A stretch of DNA of 64,000 nucleotides, taken from positions 1,178,001 through 1,242,000 of the forward strand of contig CAVXRG010000010.1 in the NCBI GenBank assembly GCA_963764195.1. Reading direction: 5' to 3'. Position numbers and translations under genes: made by a program. This DNA comes from JBDSSS01 sp963764195. Its GTDB lineage: Bacteria; Actinomycetota; Actinomycetes; Actinomycetales; Dermatophilaceae. Below, one piece after another: positions 1 through 7,615 of the stretch; within the stretch, counting starts at the first letter, position 1, and each line of letters starts with the position of its first letter. The notes beneath the pieces were generated by a model, which worked only from the letters and a program-made list of their open reading frames with translations, was not told where the DNA came from and did no database searches.

Positions 1-71
1 TCGCGGCGAAGTGCGCGCGCCAGCGGCTCCGAGATGGCCGGGTCGTCCTCGGCGAGGAGCACTCTCGTCAT
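1..71 (-). CDS. Response regulator, N-terminus only (partial)
   Basis: The gene runs off the left edge; only the first 23 codons are visible. They read MTRVLLAEDDPAISEPLAR, which is the opening beta strand and acidic pocket (Glu-Asp-Asp) of a two-component receiver domain. The effector domain and the partner kinase are outside the window, so the regulon cannot be named. Upstream on the minus strand a TAGGCT box at 138-143 could be its -10 element, leaving a leader of about 60 nt. Confidence 0.75.
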   Translation of the reverse strand, partial: MTRVLLAEDDPAISEPLARALRR

Positions 72-185
72 GTGACCGTCCCTGCCCTTGTCTGTCGGCT
101 GGTCTTGCGACCGACCGGGTGTCGGCCCGGCGTGCGCAGCCTATCCACCTCCGAGGGTCCCAGTCGCGGCGGATCTCAGGGCGTG

Positions 186-1046
186 TCAACGACCGGGCCA
201 CTCCGGGCGGCGTTTCTCGGCGAAGGCGGCCACTCCCTCACGGCGGTCACCGGAGAAGGCGGTGGCCCGCCAGCACCCGTCCTCGATCTCGAGACCGGAC
301 GCGAGGTCGACGTCGGCACCGAGGCGCATCGCCCGCTTGGCGCTGCGCAGCGCGACCGGGCTGTTCGCCGCGATGGTCGCCGCGAGGTCCATCGCGCGGG
401 CCCGCGCGCTGCCCGCGGGGACGAGCTCGTCGACGGCGCCGAGCGCAAAGGCCTCCGCCGCCGGGAGCTTCGCGGCGCTGAAGATCATCGACGCGGCCCG
501 GGACCAGCCGACCCGACGGACGAGCAGCTGGGTGCCGCCCCCGCCGGGGATGACCCCGACCCCGACCTCGGGCAGACCGACGAGCGCGCCGTCCCCGGCG
601 ACGACGACATCGCACGACAGGGCCAGCTCGAAGCCGCCGCCGAGGGCGAAGCCGTCGACCGCGGCCACCGCCGGCACGGGCAGGTCGAGCACGCCGTTGT
701 AGGCCGCCCGCGCCGTCGGCCGCTGCTCCATCAGCTCGGCGTCACTGAGCGCGTTGCGCTCCTTGAGGTCGGCGCCCACGCAGAAGGCCCGGTCGTGGCT
801 CGAGGTGAGCACGACGCAGCGGACGCCGTGGTCCGCGCCGACCTCGGCGACCGCCGCCGCGATCGCGAGCGCCATCGGCGTCGACACGGCATTCATCGCC
901 TCCGGGCGGTCGAGGACGATCTCGGCGACGTGGGCGAGCGCCGGCTCATCGAAGCGGACGACGCGGACGAGCGGACGAGCCCCGTCGGTGCCGTCGGTGC
1001 CGTGGGGTCCGTCACTGGCGGTAGGGGCTGCGGGAGTGGACGACAT
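186..1046 (-). CDS. Enoyl-CoA hydratase/isomerase family protein
   Basis: A 286-residue crotonase-fold protein that probably hydrates a 2-enoyl-CoA in fatty-acid or branched-chain amino-acid breakdown. The CoA and oxyanion-hole signatures are visible: FCVGADLKE near residue 88 and FALGGGFELALSCD near 130. LPEVGVGVIPGGGG carries the usual catalytic glutamate. The first 25 residues are a low-complexity Ala/Thr/Asp/Gly tail (GTDGTDG) outside the fold. The ATG is preceded by a GAGGAG Shine-Dalgarno sequence, so this gene is leadered, unlike many neighbours. It lies 93 nt downstream of the adenylate cyclase on the same strand. The exact substrate cannot be read from the sequence. Confidence 0.88.
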   Translation of the reverse strand: MSSTPAAPTASDGPHGTDGTDGARPLVRVVRFDEPALAHVAEIVLDRPEAMNAVSTPMALAIAAAVAEVGADHGVRCVVLTSSHDRAFCVGADLKERNALSDAELMEQRPTARAAYNGVLDLPVPAVAAVDGFALGGGFELALSCDVVVAGDGALVGLPEVGVGVIPGGGGTQLLVRRVGWSRAASMIFSAAKLPAAEAFALGAVDELVPAGSARARAMDLAATIAANSPVALRSAKRAMRLGADVDLASGLEIEDGCWRATAFSGDRREGVAAFAEKRRPEWPGR

Positions 1047-1139
1047 CGGTGGGGTCTCCTCGGTCGGGCAGGCGGGTGTCGGTGCGGGTCGGTGAGGGGC
1101 GGTGAGGGCAGGTGCTCGGGTGCTCGGGGCCGTCTCGGG

Positions 1140-2342
1140 TCAGGGGCCGCGGCGCGCCGCCGTGGAGGCCCGCCGCAGCAGGGACGGGGAGACGGGGCCG
1201 ACGCCGCGCAGGATCCGGCGACGCTGGCCCGTGAGGTCGAAGCCCGAGAGGGTCGCGAGCTCGCGCGCCAGGGTTGCGTCGACGAGCACCGAGCCGGCCG
1301 CTGCGACCCCGGTCAGCCGCGAGGCGCGGTTGACCGTCGTGCCGAAGATGTCCCCGAGCCGCGAGATGATCGGGCCGCGGGCCATCCCGACGCGCACCTC
1401 GGGAAGCACGTCGTCGTCGGTCATCGCGTCGACGAGGTCGAGTGCGATGGCCGCGGCGGGCGCCGAGCTCACGGTGCTGAAGAGCACCTCGTCGCCCACG
1501 GTCTTGATGAGCCGGCCGCCGTGCGCGGTGATGACGTCGGCCGAGAGCGCCTCGAACCGCGAGACGAGGCGGCCGAGGTCGCGCTCGGACATCTTGCGGA
1601 CGAGCGCCGTGAAGTTGACGAGGTCGGCGAAGCCCACCGTCCGCATCTTCGTCGAGCCGTAGGCCTCCGGGTCGGCGTCGGCGAGCATCCGCGCCACCGT
1701 CGCCGAGAGGTGGCGGCGCCATGCGTAGACGAGCAGCGGCTCGAGCCGGTCGGTGAGCTCGGCCAGCCGCCGGGCCGTCTCGGCGGCCGTCTGGGTGCTC
1801 GGGACCGAGCGGGTCTCGGCCTCTCCCTCCCCGGGCACGGCGAGGGCGGCGTGGAGGTCGTTGTCGACGGCCTCGGCGATGAGCTGCGCCTGCCACCCGG
1901 CGAGCCGGTCGGCCGACCGGGCGAAGGCCCGGGTCAGCGAGAGCGCCGTCGTCTCGTCGAGCAGACCGTCCCGGACGAGGGAGGCGACGACGCCGAGAGC
2001 CTGCTGGTCGGCGTCGGTGAACAGCTCGTCGTCGGTGTCGACGACGGGGAAGCCGAGGGCGTGCCAGAACTTGCGGGCCGAGATGAGCGAGACCTCGGCC
2101 GCGCGGCTCACGTCGCGACGACGCAGGCGCAGCGGCCCGAGCAACGCCTCGGTGTAGTCCTCCCCCAGCGTCGGGCCGGTCGAGCCACCCGTCGGCGGCC
2201 CGGACGCGCCGGAGCGGTGTCGCTGGTCGGGCACCACGGTGCGGCGGCGCGGGTCCGGGGCGCTCTGGGCGCTCTGGGCGCCCTGGGCGCCCTCGGCCGT
2301 CCCGCCGTCCCCGGCGTCTCCCCCACCCGTCATCCCGGTCAT
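1140..2342 (-). CDS. Class III adenylate cyclase
   Basis: A 400-residue soluble protein expected to make cAMP from ATP. The C-terminal cyclase domain (about residues 205-340) shows FADLVNFT and KTVGDEVLF, which hold the two metal-binding aspartates. GDIFGTTVNRASR supplies the adenine-selecting Asp and the transition-state Asn/Arg, so it looks catalytically complete. The N-terminal half (about 60-190) resembles the regulatory domain of Rv1264-type cyclases. The frame is open to 2597, but ATG 2342 starts only 7 nt after the birA stop, and the upstream extension is antisense-type Arg/Ser/Pro sequence. ATG 2333 is an alternative. A 9-bp codon repeat (2260-2295) encodes an Ala-Gln-Gly/Ser tail near the N-terminus. 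It probably shares the birA transcript. Confidence 0.88.
   Translation of the reverse strand: MTGMTGGGDAGDGGTAEGAQGAQSAQSAPDPRRRTVVPDQRHRSGASGPPTGGSTGPTLGEDYTEALLGPLRLRRRDVSRAAEVSLISARKFWHALGFPVVDTDDELFTDADQQALGVVASLVRDGLLDETTALSLTRAFARSADRLAGWQAQLIAEAVDNDLHAALAVPGEGEAETRSVPSTQTAAETARRLAELTDRLEPLLVYAWRRHLSATVARMLADADPEAYGSTKMRTVGFADLVNFTALVRKMSERDLGRLVSRFEALSADVITAHGGRLIKTVGDEVLFSTVSSAPAAAIALDLVDAMTDDDVLPEVRVGMARGPIISRLGDIFGTTVNRASRLTGVAAAGSVLVDATLARELATLSGFDLTGQRRRILRGVGPVSPSLLRRASTAARRGP
2260..2295. repeat. 9-bp tandem repeat inside the adenylate cyclase gene
   Basis: Four units of GCGCTCTGG or GCGCCCTGG lie head to tail, in frame with the cyclase, and encode repeated Ala-Gln-Gly/Ser in the disordered N-terminal tail. 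The unit is three codons long, so gain or loss of a copy would not break the frame. Confidence 0.7.
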
Positions 2343-2349
2343 CCGCCGA

Positions 2350-3261
2350 TCATGCCAGCGATCCACCCGGGCGCCGGACGTGGACGACGTCCCCGGCGGC
2401 GAAGGTCCGCCGCCCGGCGGCCGTCTCGACGACGAGCCCCCCACCGTCGTCGATCCCGGTGGCCAGCCCCTCGACCGTGACCTCCCCGGGCAGGTGCATC
2501 GTGACCTCCGATCCGACTGTGGCGCAGGCCGTTCGGTATGCCGCCCGGCCTCCCTCCGCGCGGCGGCCCGGTCCCGTCCACGCACCGGTCGCCGCACGAG
2601 GCGCCGCCCCGGACTCCTCGACCAGCAGCGCGGCGAGCTCGGTGAGGTAGGCCACGACGAGGTCCTCGCGCCGGACCGTCGCCCCGGCCAGGGCGAGGGA
2701 GGTCGCGGTCGGCACCGGGAGCTCGTCGCGGCCCTGGTCGACGTTGACCCCGGTCCCGACGACGACGGCCCGGCGGCCGGACGGCGGGTCGGCGAGGGAG
2801 GTGAGGGGCACGAGCTCGCAGAGGATGCCGCTCACCTTGCGGTCCCCGTCGTCGGCGAGGAGCACGTCGTTGGGCCACTTGAGCCGGGGGGTGAGCGCGC
2901 GGCCCGCGGCGGCGGTGGTGGCGGCCACGGCCCGGGCCAGGGCCAGCCCGGCGAGGAGGGGGAACCACGCCGCGTCCCCCGAGGCGGGGGCGGGCACCAC
3001 GGCCGAGACCGAGATCGCGGCCCGGTCCGGCACCTCCCAGACGCGCCCGAGGCGGCCCCGGCCGCCGGTCTGGTGGTCGGTGAGCACCACCGACCACAGG
3101 GGGTCGGGCGCACCCGCGGGGTCAGCGGCATACCGCGTCACGAGCTCGCGCGCCCGGTCGTTCGTCGAGCCCGTGCGGGGCAGGAACTCCACGCCCCGCC
3201 ACGGCTGGGACGACGTGACCAAGCGCTCACCAATGATCGTCTCGTCGAGAGGGATGCGCAC
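2350..3261 (-). CDS. birA: Biotin--[acetyl-CoA-carboxylase] ligase
   Basis: Activates biotin as biotinyl-AMP and attaches it to the carrier lysine of acyl-CoA carboxylases, here probably the AccA product encoded at 16868. The catalytic domain shows GSTNDRARE, QTGGRGRLGR (biotinyl-AMP loop) and LKWPNDVLL (catalytic Lys), followed by VSGILCEL and GTGVNVDQ; a small C-terminal SH3-like domain follows. There is no N-terminal helix-turn-helix, so it is a monofunctional ligase. GTG 3261 (303 residues) is preferred over GTG 3267 because TAGCCT at 3269-3274 lies 7 nt before it, the spacing of a leaderless promoter. It is divergent from the carboxylase beta gene and is followed at once by the cyclase. 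Confidence 0.93.
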   Translation of the reverse strand: MRIPLDETIIGERLVTSSQPWRGVEFLPRTGSTNDRARELVTRYAADPAGAPDPLWSVVLTDHQTGGRGRLGRVWEVPDRAAISVSAVVPAPASGDAAWFPLLAGLALARAVAATTAAAGRALTPRLKWPNDVLLADDGDRKVSGILCELVPLTSLADPPSGRRAVVVGTGVNVDQGRDELPVPTATSLALAGATVRREDLVVAYLTELAALLVEESGAAPRAATGAWTGPGRRAEGGRAAYRTACATVGSEVTMHLPGEVTVEGLATGIDDGGGLVVETAAGRRTFAAGDVVHVRRPGGSLA

Positions 3262-3268
3262 GGACACA

Positions 3269-3278
3269 AGGCTAGAGT
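3269..3278. promoter_or_regulatory. Bidirectional promoter with overlapping -10 boxes (birA / accD)
   Basis: On the plus strand TAGAGT (3273-3278) lies 6 nt before ATG 3285. On the minus strand TAGCCT (3269-3274) lies 7 nt before GTG 3261. The two hexamers share the same TA step at 3273-3274, so one melted site could fire in both directions. Only 23 bp separate the two start codons. Confidence 0.65.
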
Positions 3279-3284
3279 GCGGCC

Positions 3285-4916
3285 ATGGCTACCGATCAGG
3301 CACTCGAGGAGCAGCCCTCGACGACCGACGCGACCATCGACCTGGCGACGACCGCGGGCAAGCTGGCCGACCTCAAGCGGCGGGTGGCGGAGGTCGCCAA
3401 CGCCGGCTCCGAGCGGGCCGTCAACAAGCAGCACGCGCGCGGCAAGAAGACGGCGCGGGAGCGGATCGCGATGCTCCTCGACGAGGGCACCTTCATCGAG
3501 ATGGACAAGTACGCCCGGCACCGGAGCAACCAGTTCGGGCAGGAGGCCAACCGCCCCTACGGCGACGGGGTCGTCACCGGCTACGGCCTGGTCGACGGCC
3601 GCCAGGTGGCCGTCTTCGCGCAGGACTTCACCGTCTTCGGCGGCTCCCTCGGTGAGGTCTTCGGGGAGAAGATCGTCAAGGTGATGGACTTCGCGATGAA
3701 GATCGGCTGCCCCGTCGTCGGGCTCAACGACTCGGGTGGGGCCCGGATCCAGGAGGGCGTCGTCAGCCTCGGGCTCTACGGCGAGATCTTCATGCGCAAC
3801 GTCCGCGCGTCGGGCGTCATCCCGCAGATCTCCCTCGTCATGGGCCCGTGCGCGGGCGGCGCCGTCTACTCCCCGGCCATCACCGACTTCACCGTCATGG
3901 TCGACCAGACCTCGCACATGTTCATCACCGGCCCCGACGTCATCAAGACGGTGACGGGCGAGGACGTCGGTTTCGAGGAGCTCGGCGGCGCGAAGACGCA
4001 CAACACCCGCTCCGGCGTCGCGCACTACATGGGCACCGACGAGCAGGACGCCGTCGACTACGTCAAGGCCCTGCTGTCCTACCTGCCGAGCAACAACCTC
4101 GAGACCCCGCCGTCCTACGACGAGGGCGAGGCCGACCTGTCGGTCACCGACGAGGACCGCTGGCTCGACACGTGCATCCCGGACTCGCCCAACGTGCCCT
4201 ACGACATGCACGCCGTCATCGCCCACCTCGTCGACGACGGGGAGTTCCTCGAGGTGCAGCCGCTCTTCGCCCCCAACATCCTCACCGGCTTCGCGCGGGT
4301 CGACGGGATGTCGGTCGGGATCGTGGCCAACCAGCCGCTCCAGCTCGCGGGCTGCCTCGACATCGACGCCTCGGAGAAGGCGGCCCGGTTCGTGCGGACC
4401 TGCGACTGCTTCAACGTCCCGGTCCTCACCCTCGTCGACGTGCCGGGCTTCCTCCCGGGCACCTCGCAGGAGTGGGACGGGATCATCCGTCGCGGCGCCA
4501 AGCTGCTCTACGCCTACGCCGAGGCCACCGTCCCGAAGATCACCGTCATCACCCGCAAGGCCTACGGCGGCGCCTACGACGTCATGGGCAGCAAGCACCT
4601 CGGCGCCGACATCAACCTCGCCTGGCCGACGGGGCAGATCGCGGTGATGGGCGCGCAGGGCGCTGTCAACATCCTCTACCGCAAGGAGCTGGCCGCGACG
4701 GCCGCCGCGGGCGGGGACGTCGAGGCCGAGCGGCGCACCCTCGTCACGCACTACGAGGAGACCCTCGCCAACCCCTACATCGCGGCCGAGCGGGGCTACA
4801 TCGACACGGTGATCAGCCCGTCGAACACCCGGATGAACATCACCCGGGCCCTGCGGGCGCTGCGCGGCAAGCGGGACACCCTGCCGCCCAAGAAGCACGG
4901 GAACATCCCGCTGTGA
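3285..4916 (+). CDS. Acyl-CoA carboxylase beta subunit (AccD5/PccB type)
   Basis: The 543-residue carboxyltransferase moves the carboxyl group from biotin to acetyl- or propionyl-CoA. Both crotonase-like halves are present. The N half shows the acyl-CoA oxyanion region LNDSGGARIQEG (about 147) and GPCAGGAVYSPA; the C half shows DVPGFLPGTSQE and RKAYGGAYDVMGSKH with the biotin-site glycines. It is the length of actinobacterial AccD5/PccB. An epsilon-subunit gene overlaps its stop and birA is divergent, as in the M. tuberculosis accD5 locus. The partner alpha subunit is likely the gene at 16868. Start ATG 3285 follows a leaderless-type -10. Whether acetyl- or propionyl-CoA is preferred cannot be decided here. 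Confidence 0.92.
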   Translation: MATDQALEEQPSTTDATIDLATTAGKLADLKRRVAEVANAGSERAVNKQHARGKKTARERIAMLLDEGTFIEMDKYARHRSNQFGQEANRPYGDGVVTGYGLVDGRQVAVFAQDFTVFGGSLGEVFGEKIVKVMDFAMKIGCPVVGLNDSGGARIQEGVVSLGLYGEIFMRNVRASGVIPQISLVMGPCAGGAVYSPAITDFTVMVDQTSHMFITGPDVIKTVTGEDVGFEELGGAKTHNTRSGVAHYMGTDEQDAVDYVKALLSYLPSNNLETPPSYDEGEADLSVTDEDRWLDTCIPDSPNVPYDMHAVIAHLVDDGEFLEVQPLFAPNILTGFARVDGMSVGIVANQPLQLAGCLDIDASEKAARFVRTCDCFNVPVLTLVDVPGFLPGTSQEWDGIIRRGAKLLYAYAEATVPKITVITRKAYGGAYDVMGSKHLGADINLAWPTGQIAVMGAQGAVNILYRKELAATAAAGGDVEAERRTLVTHYEETLANPYIAAERGYIDTVISPSNTRMNITRALRALRGKRDTLPPKKHGNIPL

Positions 4917-5173
4917 CCGACCAACCCGCGACGAAGGAGCCTGGGTTGGTCGGAAGAGGGGGTCCGGCGAGCGAAGCGAGCTCCACGCTCTTCGTTTCGG
5001 GTGACGCGACGCCCGAGGAGGTCGCGGCTCTCGTCGTCGTCCTCAGCGCGCTCGGGGACGGTGACGAGCCGGCCCCGGCCCGCCGCCCGTCGGCGTGGTC
5101 CGACCCGGCCTGGCGCCTCGTCGGCCCGGCGGCCACCCGCGGTGGCTGGCGCCGCTCCGGCCTGCCGCGCTGA
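4913..5173 (+). CDS. Acyl-CoA carboxylase epsilon subunit
   Basis: An 86-residue protein starting at GTG 4913, overlapping the beta-subunit stop (GTGA), so translation is coupled. The family signature is visible: LFVSGDATPEEVAALVVVLS followed by a basic, Trp-rich tail SAWSDPAWRL. Epsilon subunits bridge the alpha and beta subunits of actinobacterial acyl-CoA carboxylases and raise activity. The first 27 residues are a variable linker rich in charged residues. Short length and position make the assignment secure. Confidence 0.88.
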   Translation: MTDQPATKEPGLVGRGGPASEASSTLFVSGDATPEEVAALVVVLSALGDGDEPAPARRPSAWSDPAWRLVGPAATRGGWRRSGLPR

Positions 5174-5209
5174 CCCCTGAGCGGCCGCGGCGTGGGATAC
5201 GTTCGGTCG

Positions 5210-6910
5210 GTGAGCGAGACACCCCAGGACACCAGCACCCGCCAGCCCACCGACGTCGACCGGATCGCCGAGCGATTCTTCGACGCCTCCGTCGCGCTGA
5301 GCCCGATCACCGCGACCTACCTCGGCATCCCGGGGCATGACGAGGAGCTCGACGACCTGTCCCCCCGCGGCCTCGCCGCCGCGGCCGCCCTGCGTGACGC
5401 GACCCTCGCCGAGCTGGCCGGGGCCACCGCCTCCGACGACGTCGACGCGGTGACGGTCGCCGCGATGACCGAGCGGCTCGGTCTCGCCCAGGAGCGGTAT
5501 GCCGCGGGCCTCGACGAGATGGACCTCAACGTCATCGCCTCCCCCCTCCAGGGCATCCGCGACGTCTTCGACCTCATGCCGCAGGTGACCGAGCAGGACT
5601 GGCGCGTCGTCACCGTCCGTCTCGGCGCGATCCCGGCCGCCCTCGACGGCTACCGCGAGTCGCTGCTCGCCGCCCGTGACCGTGGCATGGTCGCGCCGCG
5701 CCGGCAGGTCACCGCGTGCGCCGAGCAGTGCCGCGACCTCACCGCCGACGACGGCTACTTCGGCCGGCTCGCCGCCGACGCCGCGGCCGACGGCGCGCCG
5801 CTGGCCGGGGCCCTCGCCGACGACCTGGCGTCCGCCGTCCGCGGCGCCGCGGACGCCTATGCCGCGGTCGCCGACTTCCTCGAGACCGAGCTGCTCCCCC
5901 ACGCGCCCGAGGCCGACGCCTGCGGCCGCGAGCGCTATGTCCTCGAGTCCCGCTCCTTCCTCGGGGCCGAGGTCGACCTCGAGGAGACCTACGCCTGGGG
6001 CCAGCAGGAGGTCGCCGCGCTGCACGCCCAGATGCTCGAGATCGCCGACGGGCTCGAGTCCGGCGCCTCGGTCGAGCGCGGCGTCGAGCTGCTCGACGCC
6101 GACGAGCGCTACCAGCTGCACGGCACCGACGCGCTGCGCAACTGGATGCAGGAGCGGGCCGACGAGGTCATCACCGAGCTCGCCGACGTCCACTTCGACA
6201 TCCCCGCCCCGGTCCGGCGGATCGAGTGCATGATCGCGCCGACCCAGACGGGCGGCATCTACTACACCGGCCCGAGCGACGACTTCTCCCGGCCGGGCCG
6301 GATGTGGTGGTCGGTTCCCAAGGGCAACACCGAGTTCCGCACCTGGAACGAGCTCTCGACCGTCTACCACGAGGGCGTCCCGGGCCACCACCTCCAGGTC
6401 GCGCAGACCGTCTACCGCTCCGAGCTGCTCAACCGCTGGCGCCGGCTCGCGTCATGGACCTCGGGGCACGGCGAGGGCTGGGCGCTCTACGCCGAGCGGC
6501 TGATGGCCGAGCTCGGCTACATGGACGACCCGGGCAACCGGATGGGGTGGCTGGCCGGGCAGTCGCTGCGCGCGGCCCGCGTCGTCATCGACATCGGCGT
6601 GCACTGCGGCTTCGAGGCGCCGGAGGAGGTCGGCGGCGGCGACTGGGACCACGACAAGGCGTGGACCTACCTCACCCGCTACGGCTTCATGGACGAGAAG
6701 GTCCTCCGCTTCGAGCTCAACCGCTACCTCGGCTGGCCCGGCCAGGCCCCGAGCTACAAGATCGGTGAGCGGCTCTGGCTCCAGCTGCGCGACGAGGTCA
6801 AGGAGCGCGAGGCCGACGGCTTCGACCTCAAGGCCTTCCACCGCCGCGCGCTCGACATCGGCAGCGTCGGGCTCGACACCCTGCGGGTCGCGGTCCTCGG
6901 CGAGGCCTGA
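5210..6910 (+). CDS. DUF885 family zinc metallopeptidase-like protein
   Basis: A 566-residue cytoplasmic protein of the DUF885 family. The zinc-site motif YHEGVPGHHLQ lies near residue 386 and a second conserved block, GHGEGWALYAERLM, near 423. The fold relates to M3/M32-type peptidases, but the natural substrate is not established. GTG 5210 is chosen over GTG 5192 because TACGTT (5198-5203) sits 6 nt upstream, a leaderless layout; the upstream GTG would lie inside that promoter. No signal peptide is seen. It lies between the carboxylase genes and maf with short gaps. Confidence 0.82.
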   Translation: MSETPQDTSTRQPTDVDRIAERFFDASVALSPITATYLGIPGHDEELDDLSPRGLAAAAALRDATLAELAGATASDDVDAVTVAAMTERLGLAQERYAAGLDEMDLNVIASPLQGIRDVFDLMPQVTEQDWRVVTVRLGAIPAALDGYRESLLAARDRGMVAPRRQVTACAEQCRDLTADDGYFGRLAADAAADGAPLAGALADDLASAVRGAADAYAAVADFLETELLPHAPEADACGRERYVLESRSFLGAEVDLEETYAWGQQEVAALHAQMLEIADGLESGASVERGVELLDADERYQLHGTDALRNWMQERADEVITELADVHFDIPAPVRRIECMIAPTQTGGIYYTGPSDDFSRPGRMWWSVPKGNTEFRTWNELSTVYHEGVPGHHLQVAQTVYRSELLNRWRRLASWTSGHGEGWALYAERLMAELGYMDDPGNRMGWLAGQSLRAARVVIDIGVHCGFEAPEEVGGGDWDHDKAWTYLTRYGFMDEKVLRFELNRYLGWPGQAPSYKIGERLWLQLRDEVKEREADGFDLKAFHRRALDIGSVGLDTLRVAVLGEA

Positions 6911-6946
6911 GGACCACCCGCCCGGGGCGCGGCCTATCATTCCGGA

Positions 6947-7615
6947 ATGCCGCCCAGCCCGCTCGACCGTCCCCCGCTCGTCCCGCTCGTGCTCGGGTCG
7001 GCGTCGCCGGCCCGCCTCGCGACGCTGCGGGGGGCGGGCGTGCGTCCCCGCGTCGTCGTCAGCGACGTCGACGAGGACCTTGCCGTCGCCGAGGCCACGG
7101 AGCGCTACGGCCCGCTCGAGCCGGCCGACGTGGCCCTGCTCCTGGCGCGCTCCAAGGCCGAGGCCGTCGCCTCGACCGGGGGGGCCGGAGCCCTCGTCAT
7201 CGGCTGCGACTCCGTCCTCGAGCTGGCCGGTGAGGTGCACGGCAAGCCGGCCGACGCCGCCGAGGCGACCGAGCGCTGGCGCCGGATGCGGGGCCGGTCC
7301 GGGGTGCTGCACACGGGTCACTGGGTCGTCGACGACCGCGCCGCAGGGGGTGGCGGCACCCTCGGTGCGACCGCGTCGACGACGGTGCACTTCGCCGACC
7401 TGAGCGATGAGGAGATCGACGCCTACGTCGCCACGGGTGAGCCGCTCCTCGTGGCGGGGGCCTTCACCGTCGACGGGCTCGGCGGCGCGTTCGTCACCGG
7501 GATCGAGGGTGACCACCACAACGTCGTCGGCCTGTCGCTGCCGCTGCTGCGCGAGCTGCTGGCGGAGGTCGACGTCGCCTGGTTCGACGTGGTCGGGACC
7601 CCCGATCAGGGGTAG
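6947..7615 (+). CDS. Maf-like nucleotide pyrophosphatase
   Basis: A 222-residue house-cleaning pyrophosphatase, expected to hydrolyse non-canonical or modified nucleoside triphosphates (dTTP/UTP or modified pyrimidines) in the cytoplasm. The N-terminal LVLGSASPARL is the hallmark Maf loop. DVDEDLA, RSKAEAVA and GCDSVLELAGEVHGKP carry the conserved acidic and lysine residues. The C-terminal GAFTVDGLGGAFVTGIEGD is the usual closing block. TATCAT (6935-6940) lies 6 nt before the ATG. Its last 10 nt overlap the convergent glycosyltransferase gene. In mycobacteria maf also follows accD5-accE5. Confidence 0.92.
   Translation: MPPSPLDRPPLVPLVLGSASPARLATLRGAGVRPRVVVSDVDEDLAVAEATERYGPLEPADVALLLARSKAEAVASTGGAGALVIGCDSVLELAGEVHGKPADAAEATERWRRMRGRSGVLHTGHWVVDDRAAGGGGTLGATASTTVHFADLSDEEIDAYVATGEPLLVAGAFTVDGLGGAFVTGIEGDHHNVVGLSLPLLRELLAEVDVAWFDVVGTPDQG

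Noticed and set aside
72..2480. Long plus-strand reading frame opposite the enoyl-CoA hydratase and cyclase genes
   Set aside because: Its sequence is Arg/Gly/Ala/Asp-rich shadow coding typical of high-GC DNA, with no family motif, while the opposite strand carries recognised enzymes.
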